From NCBI GenBank assembly GCA_037951105.1, contig JBAMJV010008502.1, positions 1 to 64,000 of the forward strand: a stretch of DNA of 64,000 nucleotides, written 5' to 3'. A model generated the notes under the pieces. That model ran no database searches. It was not told where the DNA came from and saw only the letters and a list, made by a program, of their open reading frames with translations. Below, piece after piece: positions 23,157 to 33,507 of the stretch (its first letter is position 1; every line of letters begins with the position of its first letter). The translations under genes and the position numbers were made by a program. The stretch is from Echinarachnius parma. Taxonomy: Eukaryota > Echinodermata > Echinoidea > Clypeasteroida > Echinarachniidae.

Positions 23157-23309
23157 CAAATTGATATTGATTATATTAATAAGTGGTAAAAGATAATGCT
23201 GCTATTCAGCATGCATATTATAGCCCTATGGGCTAATACAGAGAAAACAAAAAATTATTTCATTCCCATTCATATTTTTCCAGAAATATTAAAAATATAT
23301 GTTTTTAGT

Positions 23310-23322
23310 GTAACGCCGTGAC
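23310..23322 (+). promoter_or_regulatory. motif A7, GTAACGCCGTGAC
   Basis: A perfect copy of the transposon A motif, 340 bp from the right TIR. Confidence 0.7.
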
Positions 23323-23875
23323 ATATTAATGATTGTAAATGAGACAGTCACTGAAGCGGAACGAAGAGCGAAAATGACGAAATTGATATTTATCTGAAAA
23401 ATTGAAGCAATGATCCTATCAACACTGAAATAAAATTTTATGAAAACTCCTTTTCGCAGTTCTTTTATGCTTAATATTTAATTGAATGTTTTGTGAAAAT
23501 AACTGAAAATTAATTTATGCTATATTAACAATAAAATAATAGTTTACAATTTTTTTTTTCAAAAACAAAATACATTTTTGGAAAGTTCAATCTTTTAGCT
23601 TTCATTTGATACCAAATTTGTTATGGTACAACGAATTTGAAAAATCAGTGGTTATGTCAATGTTTGCTTGGAATTGCCCTATACTGAAATCAAATAGTCT
23701 TGAACAGGTTAGACTGCCTGTTTGTGCATTCGTTGTCCAGAGCTATTGACGAGAGATTGTCAAAGCTTACTTAAATAGTTTAAACAACTCTTTATTTCTG
23801 CCCAGTCCCATTGCTAACAAATGTCTGTAATGTATTCATGGATCGCTTGTCTGTCAGCCCCCTCCCCCCCATAAA

Positions 23876-24111
23876 GGCCCAGTCACATATCACAGAATAG
23901 CATAAACGGATGCCCCAAAATATAACATTTGCAAAATCAAATTATTCAGTGGTGAAAGTTGTCTCCATTGCTTCATGCCCAAAACTTTCCGTGGGATAGA
24001 ATAACGAACATCGCCTGACAAGGAACGGACAAGAAACGCATACGAACAGATTGAAAATTTTACTATCCGTCAGGCGTCCGTTTACGTCATCCGGTGATAT
24101 GTGACCGGGCC
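23876..24111. mobile_element. palindromic MITE, GGCCCGGTCACATAT family, copy 2
   Basis: 236 bp, from GGCCCAGTCACATATCA to GATATGTGACCGGGCC. It shares GAAAGTTGTCTCCATTGCTTC, GGAACGGACAAGAAACGCAT and the TCCGTTTACG right-hand block with copy 3. It lies just outside transposon A, as copy 1 does on the other side. The flanking AAA and TTT extend the inverted ends. Confidence 0.75.
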
Positions 24112-24300
24112 TTTAGGAGGATATCTATATGCCTCACCGATTATCCACGAGAAAGAGAAGGAGGCTGGGATGAATGCCTTTGTTATAATGGCAAACACTA
24201 TTAGGGATGAGTATACTTAGATTAGAAAAGGATGACATAATGACAACCAAATCTCAAATATAAAGTGATTCAATAACAGATGATTTCGCTGGGGTCAACT

Positions 24301-24718
24301 TAAAGGGTACCACCAGCCAAAAATAATATTCTTATAACTGAAAGGTAACATCTTTAGTAGTCCATTCCATCAACAAGTTCAGAAAAAATATGTTTCCAGA
24401 AAAAAATATATAATTGAAAAACGCTTCACCAATCTAAAGCATGTGTTCATGGGTCTGGATGTATGAAGACTACCTTTGTGCAGAGCGAAACGAATCGTCC
24501 GGATTCTATTGTCTCCAAACGTACGCGTGATAGAATTGGCGCACTCGCAAATGTTTGGCCCGCACGGACCACGAAATAATAGTGGTTCCGTAGGGGGTGG
24601 TAATTTATTGCATTGTTTATGAATTACACAACCCTTTGCAAAATGTTGGGTATCTATTTGATATCACAAAACGGTACCAAAACATATAATGTTGTTCTTT
24701 GCCTGGTGGTCCCCTTAG
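24301..24718. mobile_element. MITE with AAGGGTACCACCAG ends
   Basis: The left end AAGGGTACCACCAGCCAAAA and the right end GCCTGGTGGTCCCCTT are inverted with one or two differences, enclosing about 415 bp. The interior is unremarkable apart from a CG-richer block (24485-24570). The target duplication is uncertain because TTAA-like bases flank both ends. Confidence 0.5.
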
Positions 24719-25043
24719 TTTAAAGGTACACTTGAGTATTGGTACTTCCAAAGTGCCCCTTGACACTATTTGGTTGGTTTTAATTCCATTTGAAAGTTCA
24801 TTGAATACAACATGTGAAATAAGAATCATTCCCTTTTGAATGCAAATCAAATTTTAGCTGCTATTTTTGTGTGCAGGTGAGCTTGAAGAGAAGTCACAGT
24901 GGCTTTGTCTGGACATATTAGCTTAGTAGGGCATGTATACATGTAGAGTTTAATCAGTGCACTAATTGAGCTATCACAGTTTACCATGTACTCATGAATG
25001 ACATATATTATAATAGCTATTTTAAGTCTAATTAAGTCTTGGC
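24719..25043. other. sequence without recognised features
   Basis: Contains TTTTTGTGTGCAGGTGAG near 24870-24886, which looks like a splice acceptor joined to a donor. No convincing exon could be built around it. Confidence 0.3.
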
Positions 25044-25221
25044 TAAGGGGCCATCTACAAAGTATGTACGCACAAGAGAGGAGGGGGTGGGGGTGGGTTC
25101 ACGCTGATGCGTACGCTACATTCAACCACATGCATAAAAAGTGCATACAAGTGATGGGGGGGGGGGGGGGGGTTCAATTTCGGACAATAATTTGTGTACA
25201 TACTTTGTAGATGGTCCCTTA
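25044..25221. mobile_element. MITE with AGGGGCCATCTACAAAGTATGTAC ends and internal poly(G)
   Basis: The left end (from 25046) and right end (to 25219) are inverted over about 25 bases with one or two differences: CCATCTACAAAGTATGTAC on the left, GTACATACTTTGTAGATGG on the right. TA flanks both sides, which fits Tc1/mariner-type integration. A 17-base poly(G) run (25156-25172) lies inside, so this is a second MITE in the window that carries a poly(G) tract. Confidence 0.75.
25156..25172. repeat. poly(G) tract, 17 bases
   Basis: An uninterrupted G run inside the MITE at 25044-25221. Confidence 0.9.
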
Positions 25222-25532
25222 TTGAAACTTCATTAAAAAGATTTCTTAATGTAATTATGAGTCTTATATTGTAGAACTAGGTCTGTGGTGTACATGTAAC
25301 TACATGTATAAGCGGTGAAGCTAAAATAAAGAGGACTAAAAACTCCAGTCTCAGAGTTGAACCTGTGACTGAATTTATAATGGTTTGGCAAACTGTTCAA
25401 TCTTGGTGAATGTATATTTGTGTTTCTCATGAATATTACAACCAACCCACTGTCCCAAACATAATGGATCCATCCATGCTAAATCGATCGTTCACTCACT
25501 CATACCATCTCATTAATGTTTAGAGTTATTCA
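25222..25532. other. sequence without recognised features
   Basis: No supported feature before the poly(C) tract. Confidence 0.3.
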
Positions 25533-25555
25533 CCCCCCCCCCCCCCCCCCCCCCC
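25533..25555. repeat. poly(C) tract, 23 bases
   Basis: An uninterrupted C run. Two CATGCTAAATC-type blocks lie on either side (about 25476 and 25588), hinting at a small flanking direct repeat. Confidence 0.85.
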
Positions 25556-25784
25556 ACTCTCTCCTAAACATGATAGAACTATCTTACCATGCTAAATCCT
25601 TCAATCATTCCTGTAAAATACATGTAAATCTGCACTTTTATCAGAAAGGGATTCACCTTTATTAGAAAGGAAAGTGGCGCATTACTTGGTTAAATTGGAA
25701 CGTCCTTCCCTATCATTCAGCATGATAATGGAATCCCCTGGTATCTTGTAGAAAGGGACAAAAAGCCATGGAAAGTGGTTATCT

Positions 25785-25965
25785 TCTGCCCACGTCTCCA
25801 ACCAGGGGAAAAAAAATAACATTTATTTTTCGGGGGCTACTTATCAAGCTTGCCGACATGAAAATAACACTCTAAAATTTGTTTTGCATTGAACTCTATG
25901 CACATTTTGGGGGGCTATTTTTGGAATTTTGTGATCTTTTACAGATCCTAACAGCCTTTAATAAG
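25785..25965. repeat. dispersed repeat, GGGGGCTACTTATCAAGCTTG type, copy 1
   Basis: Resembles 59484-59670 and more weakly 50450-50620. Shared landmarks are TTTATTTTTCG(G/T)GGGCTA, TTTTGTTTTGCATTGAA(C/A)TCTA, and a GGGGGGCTATTTTTGG or GGGGCTCTTCTTGGCATT block. Function unknown; probably an old transposon remnant. Confidence 0.5.
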
Positions 25966-26244
25966 AGGCTAGATCGATTTCAAGGGTTTTATGGCATCGA
26001 TAAGTACCGGTAATAATAGGTGTAGAATGGACACTGAAAGGTGTTGATTCCGCTACTTACCAAGGGATGAACGACGATTATTGAGCCAGGGAAATTGAAA
26101 ACAACCATTTAAAAACCGGGATAGTCATCCTCAAAATGTGACAAATTTAACACTGATATCACGGACGTTTCTATGGCAAACAGCAATAATGGTAACAACA
26201 TCTACGCTGTGATCAGTGGTTCACTGAAAGGGATATCCAGCTCT

Positions 26245-26345
26245 GATGCAATCAATGAATAAATAAATAAGTAAATAAATGAATGAATAAATAGATAAAT
26301 ATATAAATGAATGAATGAATAGATAACAAATAAATGAATTAATAA
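26245..26345. repeat. AATA/AATG microsatellite, imperfect
   Basis: Tetranucleotide repeat with AATA, AATG and GATA variants. Confidence 0.85.
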
Positions 26346-27070
26346 AAAGATCATTGAATACATAAATGGATACATTTACCACATAGAATAAAAATGAATT
26401 TTAAACCAGCTAAGTTTAGCATTTGAAATTCTCTGTATTTAACTTTTTACAGTTCTTCCAAGTGACAGTTGGGTTCAGCAGCAAATTATCAATAAAAAAG
26501 GATATTTCATTTATAGTTAATATCACATACAGGTACCAAACCCTTCATAAACCCCTATAAAACGTAACATTAAAAGTGATACAAGGTTACCAAGATAAAA
26601 TACTTATCCTCAGAAATTGTAGGATATATAAATACCGAATAGGGGTGGATCAAAAACCAATTATAAGACAAGGTTAAGAGGTGGTCATTTGTAAGTCTAT
26701 ATCTCGACAATTGTGACAAGAAATCAGAAAGAAGAACATTGTCTGGTCGAAAATTGCCACAAGGATGGGCTAAAATCTGTTAAATCCCTCGGACAAAGTA
26801 CAACAAATCCATGCAACAAAGAATGACAGGTTGCCCGTCGTTTTCGTGAATAGCGCCTTGGCTAACCGGCTAACCGTCGCATAATCCGCCAATAATGATC
26901 GTCATTGATGCTGCTGATTGAATACCTGTTTTTTCTTCACTTGATTCCATTCTTCATTTAATAGTTGAGCCGTTTTAATCCTGCCACATTGTATTTTCTA
27001 ATGATTGTATGTAATGTTACATGTTTGTTCAGGAATATTTCACAGTCTCTTTGCTACAATTTGTATCATT
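26346..27070. other. unique-looking sequence
   Basis: No repeat structure. It has a slightly more even base composition than its surroundings and might be host regulatory or intronic DNA. No exon is supportable. Confidence 0.3.
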
Positions 27071-27098
27071 GTATCCCCCGAACCACTTCGGGGGATAC
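27071..27098. repeat. 12-bp perfect hairpin GTATCCCCCGAA
   Basis: The stem 27071-27082 pairs with 27087-27098, with CCAC as the loop. The right-hand half TTCGGGGGATAC recurs at about 29066-29077 ahead of another GCG-rich block, so it is probably part of a dispersed repeat rather than a lone hairpin. Confidence 0.75.
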
Positions 27099-27116
27099 TA
27101 TGGATTTGGCCTCGTC

Positions 27117-27118
<2 letters not shown>

Positions 27119-27168
<50 letters not shown>

Positions 27169-27170
27169 GT
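27119..27170. repeat. GCC microsatellite
   Basis: About 17 uninterrupted GCC triplets, the strongest CpG-rich spot in the window. It directly precedes the 156-bp minisatellite. Conceptual polyalanine, polyarginine and polyproline frames here are only translations of the triplet. Confidence 0.95.
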
Positions 27171-27186
27171 CCGCCGCAGAGATTTT

Positions 27187-28410
27187 CTTGTGAACGCTCT
27201 ACAGGTCCGAGTTCTTGTCCGATCATTTTCTAATTTGGTATGAAGGTGTATTAAGGAAAGAGGATGAAGCCTATTGATTTTGGTGTGGGGCGGAGTCCTG
27301 GTTGCCATGGTAACCATGATATAAAGAAATAGTTAAGATTACCTTGTGAACGCTCTACAGGTCCGAGTTCTTGTCCGATCATTTTCTAATTTGGTATGAA
27401 GGTGTATTAAGGAAAGAGGATGAAGCCTATCGATTTTGGTGTGGGGCGGAGTCCTGGTTGCCATGGTAACCATGATATAAAGAAATAGTTAAGATTACCT
27501 TGTGAACGCTCTACAGGTCCGAGTTCTTGTCCGATCATTTTCTAATTTGGTATGAAGGTGTATTAAGGAAAGAGGATGAAGCCTATTGATTTTGGTGTGG
27601 GGCGGAGCCCTGGTTGCCATGGTAACCATGATATAAAGAAATAGTTAAGATTACCTTGTGAACGCTCTACAGGTCCGAGTTCTTGTCCGATCATTTTCTA
27701 ATTTGGTATGAAGGTGTATTAAGGAAAGAGGATGAAGCCTATTGATTTTGGTGTGGGGCGCGGTCCTGGTTGCCATGGTAACCATGATATAAATAAATAG
27801 TTAATATTACCTTGTGAACGCTCTACAGGTCCGAGTTCTTGTCTGATCATTTTCTAATTTGGTATGAAGGTGTCTTAAGGAAAGAGGATGAAGCCTTTAG
27901 ATTTTGGTGTGGGGCGGAGGCCTGGTTGCCATGGTAACCATGATATAAAGAAATAGTTAAGATTACCTTGTGAACGCTCTACAGGTCCGAGTTCTTGTCC
28001 GATCATTTTCTAATTTGGTATGAAGGTGTATTAAGGAAAGAGGATGAAGCCTTTTGATTTTGGTGTGGGGCGGAGTCCTGGTTGCCATGGTAACCATGAT
28101 ATAAAGAAATAGTTAAGATTACCTTGTGAACGCTCTATAGATCCGAGTTCTTGTCTGATCATTTTCTAATTTGGTATGAAGGTGTATTAAGGAAAGAGGA
28201 TGAAGCCTATTGATTTTGGTGTGGGGCGGAGTCCTGGTTGCCATGGTAACCATGATAACCATGATATAAAGAAATAGTTAAGATTACCATGTGAACGCTC
28301 TACAGGTCCGAGTTCTTGTCCGATCATTTTCTTATTTGGTATGAAGGTGTATTAAGGAAAGAGGATGAAGCCTATTGATTTTGGTGTGGGGCGGATTCAT
28401 GGTTGCCGTT
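27187..28410. repeat. 156-bp minisatellite, eight units, with X-box palindrome
   Basis: Unit starts at 27187, 27343, 27499, 27655, 27811, 27967, 28123 and 28288. Six steps are exactly 156 bp; the last is 165 bp because AACCATGAT is duplicated. Units differ by only a few substitutions each. Each unit contains TGTGAACGCTCTACAGGTCC, CCGATCATTTTCTAATTTGG, a GGAAAGAGGATGAAGCC block and GTTGCCATGGTAAC. That palindrome is intact in units 1-7 (27301, 27457, 27613, 27769, 27925, 28081, 28237) and broken in unit 8. It fits the RFX X-box consensus GTNRCC-N(0-3)-RGYAAC. No open frame runs through the array. Confidence 0.95.
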
Positions 28411-28844
28411 GTGTGTAAGAGATTTAGGTTCAGACATCAAATCCAGAAATACATGTCTAAAAAGTACCAGGGCCATGCACAATTATTGCAAATATCTCAG
28501 CTGAGGGATGAAAAGAAAGATCAGGGGATCTACTTTGCATAGGTATAGATTGTTAGAATGAGAAAAAAATGAAGTAATATTTTCAATAAATCCATTATCA
28601 AACAGCAAATTAATTAATACTTGAGTCATTTGAAAACTTACTTGACATTAAAATAATGTTTTTAAAACTGAATGAGATATATGATTCTCTAGAGACTCTA
28701 GTACACTTGAATACTGATCCCCCTATAATTGATAAACAAATCCAAGTATAACACCTTGTTCAAAACCCTAAACAATGACGATTGGCTGCAATTGTTTTTA
28801 ACTGCTGCATAATGTAAGAGCCTGTTACATATGCCAATATTAAT
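28411..28844. other. AT-rich sequence without recognised features
   Basis: No supported feature. Confidence 0.3.
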
Positions 28845-29110
28845 GAGCTCCGCGAGTTAGCAAAGGCCTCGCCGCTGACGCGGCTCAGTCCAGCGATCAC
28901 TGCTGTAAGCGCACATCGCCTTGTCTATTAATCAGACCCTGCTCGGAGGACAAACAGCGCGCGAGGCCTTGCCCAAAGGCTACTGCCAGCCTAGTAGAAC
29001 AACGTACACCACCAAACTTGTTCAGTTCACAATATTACAACCCACAAAAGTGCAATGCAATTGGTTCGGGGGATACATGTGCTCGGCTGCGCGACCCGCC
29101 GAGCGCGCAA
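28845..29110. promoter_or_regulatory. GC-rich, CpG-containing island, possible regulatory region
   Basis: Markedly richer in G, C and CpG than the surroundings, with GCCTCGCCGCTGACGCGGC, CAGCGCGCGAGGCC and CTGCGCGACCCGCCGAGCGC. It could be a promoter or CpG-rich element, or the body of a repeat, since TTCGGGGGATAC near 29066 also occurs at 27087. Short open frames overlap it but show no domain. Evidence for a promoter is base composition only. Confidence 0.25.
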
Positions 29111-29173
29111 TTTCTAGTTATATGGGGGTTTTGCAGTAAGACGATTGGCATGCATCTTTACCCCATTCCTTAT

Positions 29174-29410
29174 GGCCCGGTCAGATATCAACGGATAGCG
29201 GAAACGAATGCCCAACGAATAGAAAATTTGCGAAATGAAATTATCCGGTGATGAAAGTCGTCTCCATTGCTTTATGTACAAAACATAGAACAACGTACAT
29301 CACCGGACAAGGAACGGACAAGAAACGCATACGAACGGAGACGAACGGATGGAAAATTTAGCTCTTCGTTTGACATCCGTTTACGCAATCCGTTGATATG
29401 TGACCGGGCT
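29174..29410. mobile_element. palindromic MITE, GGCCCGGTCACATAT family, copy 3
   Basis: 237 bp, GGCCCGGTCAGATATCAACG to TGATATGTGACCGGGCT. The closest relative of the consensus in the middle part: AAATTATCCGGTGATGAAAG, GTACATCACCGGACAAGG and GAAACGCATACGAACGG. Confidence 0.8.
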
Positions 29411-29426
29411 ATTACTACAGTGTATA

Positions 29427-29494
29427 CCTTGCAATCCCCGTAGGGTTAATACAGGACCCACTGGGTTCCTGTAGGCAATCAGCCAATAGGTTAA
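29427..29494. repeat. short interspersed repeat, TAGGTTAA end
   Basis: A small TTAACC-family copy with GCAATCCCCGTAGGGTTAAT, CACTGGGTTCCTGTAG and a closing AGGTTAA. Confidence 0.5.
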
Positions 29495-30940
29495 GTTCTT
29501 TGTGTTTCTGATTGATAGAATAGTTTCACGTGACTGATCTTGTTACGAGAAGAAAGTTAGAAGATGGGAAAGAACGTCCTGGGAATATGGAAAATAATAC
29601 AAAAGCAGCTAAATTTAAATGTGTCTAAGTATCTATTGATAATAGATTTTTCGCGATTGAGAGGGTAACAGATTTTCACGTGCTGTTGATTTTGCGATTG
29701 GCATTAAAACGGGCTTGCCACAGCACTGAAAAATCAGTACTTTCAAACGTATAGTGACAAAAATGCAGCGCCTTTTATATATGCTAATAAAACTTCTCCT
29801 GAAATACTGCAAATTTGTTCGCATGTTGTTAATTTCGAGACTGTTTACCTATTTGTAAAATTCATGCAAACTAAAACCCTCGCGAAATTAACAGCTCATA
29901 CAGTATATTAGATTCAAATCCTCTTTCCTGTAAAGACTTGTCTAGTTGGTATGTACGGTCATTTCCTGTATATTACCTAAATATCTCAAAAAGGTTGTAG
30001 ATTAGACTTTGTAAACTAGTAGTCTGACCAAAACAAGTCTAAACTGTTTGGTAATGTCTTGTGTAAACTGGGGATGAGTGGGCACATATCTTCAACCCTT
30101 AGCAACCGGGGGTACAATTGCACAAACGAGTTGGGAACTGATCCCGGTGCAGCTATATATAGAGTGATATATTAATTTTCAGGTTCTGAGGCAAATCCTA
30201 GTTGTGTCTAGCAAGAATTTTCAGGGTTGGGGTCTACCAAGTAATGTGTTGATTTTTGTGTTGAATGTGTTCATTTTTATAGAGAAACAAGCCTCTTATA
30301 TTTCTTGTCTTTTTTGTTAACCTACTCTCTGAATAAGTTTTGATAACATTGTACAGATAAAAATGTGGCATTGCCCATGTGTAGTATAGTCCCATACACA
30401 ATCAATCAATCAAGTAAATAAAGCCTGAAATGCAGTCTCCTTTTTTTGCGTGAAAACAACCCCACAATTAGACAAAACGGCTGACTTAATGGTATATACT
30501 TATGCTGTGGGAAAAAATGCAGCATGAATACTTAAAAAAAAGGTAAAACAACCAAAACGAAAAGCTCAAAAGATTATAAAATCCCACACCAAATCAATAT
30601 TTATCTTTGGACAAGATAGCACTGGTACCGCCCACTCCAAGTTTGCTTATTTTTTCCGTTAACAGTTTCCAAATTGTCGAAATAAATGTCAATGCACAGG
30701 TTGCTCTGGAGTGGGCCGGGTACTTAGCCCTAATCTAAAAGTAAACTGGCCAGTGTCCAGCCCATCTGACCATTGTTTGTTGTTTGTTACGAAGACGTCT
30801 CGGAATGGTTTAATAGCTGTACTTTGGGGCTGCGAGGAATGTATTGAGGATCTTATTTTTCTAATTCTATCTTTTTCTTCTTCCGCTCTTTCACTTTGTT
30901 GAAGGTCAGAGATTTTAAAGGGATAGTCGGTGATGCATAG
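29495..30940. other. mostly unique-looking sequence
   Basis: Near 29645-29910 TTTCGCGATTG and CTCGCGAAATTAAC blocks with a GTTTAC pair resemble the CGCG-containing repeat inside 14702-15379 and may be a diverged copy. A TTTTTTTTGCGTG block lies near 30442. No gene is supported. Confidence 0.35.
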
Positions 30941-30944
30941 CCTG

Positions 30945-31290
30945 TTACCACTGGTCTACTTACAATTGGTTAAGTTGGTCTAATATAATTTTGTCTATCC
31001 AAAGATTGTCTACGTCAGTCCTTCTGGTCTGCTTTTTTTGTCTAATCGTAATACATATTCGGGTGTTTATAGCCTTTGGTCTACTTCCAGTTTGACTTAT
31101 AACAAGTTGGTCTAATGTAATTTGGTCTATACATCCAGTCTATCTACAATCATTCTCCTGTTTGTTTTTGTTTGTTTATTGAATCATAGAGGATATTCAG
31201 GGGTTTATTGCCTTTTGGTCTAATACCAAGTTGGTCTAATATAATTTGGTCCACATCCCATTTGTCTATAAATTGTGTCTACTAATTGTT
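30945..31290. repeat. degenerate array of GGTCTA words
   Basis: The phrase AAGTTGGTCTAATATAATTT(T/G)G occurs in similar form near 30972, 31105 and 31229, about 125-130 bp apart. Extra TGGTCTA and TTGTCTA words lie between. The reverse complement of the same word, TAGACCA, is the building block of the array at 57262-57770. Confidence 0.65.
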
Positions 31291-32334
31291 TGTTGTTGAG
31301 TCTAACTTAGAGCTAAGTTCAACTTAGAATCTTTGTGAAACACCCCACTGGTCTCAATCAAACAACAAAGCATCCTCGCATATAAAAGAAGGGGACGAAT
31401 CACAGGATTTTGACTTTTTGGATGAAAAAATAAGAATTTTCATATTTTCTCTCTTCTATTTCACCCTATTGTCAGGATTTTCATGTAGCCTAAAGAAGAA
31501 AAAAAATTATGATTAATGATGATGATTTGAGGCAATAACCAAACCTCAAAGTCTAGACCTCTCGCTTCAGTCCAGCACAAGTGTGTATTCCTAATTAGCT
31601 CCATGGTCTGAAATTAGCCGCACCTTTTTTGTTTGGCTTGTAAGCTGTGGTCAATTTGAGATTGCTATCAAGGGCAGCCGGCAAAGTCAGAAATGAAATA
31701 AACTGTGCAGCTTGAAAGTCACCATTGACAATAAACTGTTTGGAATAAATGTTGTAAACTTGGATAAAAGATTGTTTTTATTCTTCTCTATCCAATTATA
31801 TAAATGTGCTTGGTTAAATTGGGAATATTTCCTGAGGGCTATCATTTACAATAGACAGTAAAGTGAGACAAATAAAGGGGAAATCTTTTGCTCGTCCATT
31901 TATCAGCGGTCAGTGACTCTTATCCTTTTGAGTAATATGCCGTTATCGGTGAACTTGATAACCCACAGTGCTGAAATGATTTTCCTTTACATTGATCTTC
32001 AAGCAAATTAATAAAGTTGGGGAGACAAAAGAGATACATCAATTTGTAGTAATTGTCAGGTAGAGCGCTAGGGTTACCTTTTTTTAATACAAATGTTCTT
32101 CTTTTTTTTCCCCAAATGCTTTCTTCTTGTGAAGGTATACTTCTTTTCTATCAAGTGGAGAATACGCATGATGCGATTCAACCAACTGCTTTGATGAATA
32201 GAGCAGTTTTAAAGTGACTTCCATTGAGGTCTTTCAAATTGTTCACCACAAAATTAAATTCTAGCCAGTAATAGAGGTCAAGTTGTAGCATAGGCATTGT
32301 GGAGATCATAGTTTGAATTTGATAAGGCGGATAC
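31291..32334. other. unique-looking sequence
   Basis: No recognised repeat or gene. Confidence 0.35.
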
Positions 32335-32430
32335 AATTTAGATGATGATGATGACAATGACGATAGCAACAATGAAGATGCTGACGATGACAATGATGCA
32401 GGAGGAGGAGGAGGAGGAGGAGTAGGAGGA
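32335..32430. repeat. imperfect GAT/GAC and GGA microsatellite
   Basis: GATGAT-type triplets followed by a run of AGGAGG triplets. Confidence 0.85.
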
Positions 32431-33235
32431 GTAGGAGAGGGATGTTTTAAATTCAAATTCATTTAATATCTACCTTGTTTAAAACATTATATGAGTTATG
32501 AATATTAGCCTGCTGTTAAAAACATGAGGATTGATGTTAGAAAAATAACTTGTTTGTATGCTCAAATATATGCTGATAAACATGAAAACACCTACATCAG
32601 CACCTTTGGAAGTAGTGATCGCGGTATTTTATGAATGGGCTCCCCTCCAGACGAAAGAATGCCAGTACGTTCACCTCCTGAGCAATTTGAGGGGCGGGGC
32701 ATTTCTTTTTTTCATTATCCCCTCTGACTTCTTTTCAAACTTCCTCAAAATGTCACGTCGAATAAAAGATTTTCTTTTCTCTCCTTTGGAGGGTTTTATT
32801 TCACCGGACAAATTTGGGTAAATGAGCGCTCAGCATGGTGGACCATTATGTGGTCTGCCTGGTCCTTCTACTGGGGTCATTTGCCAGTCCATGTACTGTT
32901 CCACGTAAAAACCTACGGAACGTCCTCGTTTTATTCAGCCAAAAGATGCCCCGAAGCCACACAGTTATTGAGTGACTGGCTTTGTCACCTTGGTAATTTA
33001 GCTTGGCAGGGCTGGCTGGGTGAGAGCTGGGTTAGAGGTTTGGTGAGATGGGGAGATGCTTGTAGTAATGTTGGGAGTTGTTCGCCACTGCCTTCGGCGC
33101 ATTAAAGGCCCGTTAACTCATTTGAGGCGGTTTGTTTACGTATAACACACATTCTGCTTACACCCTAGCCCAAGCATTTCGACAATGTCATCACCATCCC
33201 CAGCAGTATTTTATCTTCATAATAATCATCGTTGT
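32431..33235. other. unique-looking sequence of higher complexity
   Basis: From about 32640 to 33110 base composition is balanced, with none of the low-complexity tracts typical of the window. That is the texture of constrained non-coding DNA or an undetected exon. The 87- and 85-codon open frames here (32558-32821 and 32848-33105) show no domain and no splice-site support. Confidence 0.3.
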
Positions 33236-33283
33236 CGTCATCTTCATCATCATCTTCATCATCATCATCATCATCTTCTTTGC

Positions 33284-33349
<66 letters not shown>

Positions 33350-33350
33350 T
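33236..33350. repeat. ATC microsatellite
   Basis: Imperfect then pure ATC/TCA triplets (pure from about 33284). Accounts for polyhistidine, polyisoleucine and polymethionine conceptual frames. Confidence 0.95.
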
Positions 33351-33444
33351 GCCATCGTCATCTCAATAACCATCACCATCACCATCATCATCGCCATCAC
33401 CAACTTCACACAACTTCATTGTGTTGTTTTGTGTACCTTCTTAC

Positions 33445-33507
33445 TCGGGCTGGGGTCTATGGAGAATACATATTATAGCAAAATCAGTCAGTCCTGAACG
33501 GGGTTAA
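33445..33507. repeat. short interspersed repeat, CTGAACGGGGTTAA end
   Basis: A member of a second small family (also near 38540, 48092, 48182, 51597 and 52499): GGCTGGGGTCTATGGAGAAT, a TATTATA block and CAGTCCTGAACGGGGTTAA. Confidence 0.5.

Larger units (their letters stand above)
21666..23683. mobile_element. transposon A: GGGCAATTCC ends, TATA duplication
   Basis: The element proper is 21670-23679 (2010 bp). Its first 18 bases, GGGCAATTCCAAGCAAAC, are repeated exactly in inverse at 23662-23679. TATA precedes the left end (21666-21669) and follows the right end (23680-23683), fitting a 4-bp target duplication, although TATA is its own reverse complement. The motif GTAACGCCGTGAC or a close variant occurs seven times inside, and the first copy overlaps the left TIR. 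Transposon B (34993-37608) shares the ends and the 4-bp duplication but has a different motif. No transposase frame is visible, so it is non-autonomous or decayed. Superfamily unknown. Confidence 0.8.

Noticed and set aside
26965-27317. Overlapping open frames with long Ala, Arg or Pro runs on both strands
   Set aside because: They are the six translations of a GCC microsatellite; none has a domain outside the run.
33132-33497. Frames with long His, Ile or Met runs
   Set aside because: They are translations of the ATC microsatellite.
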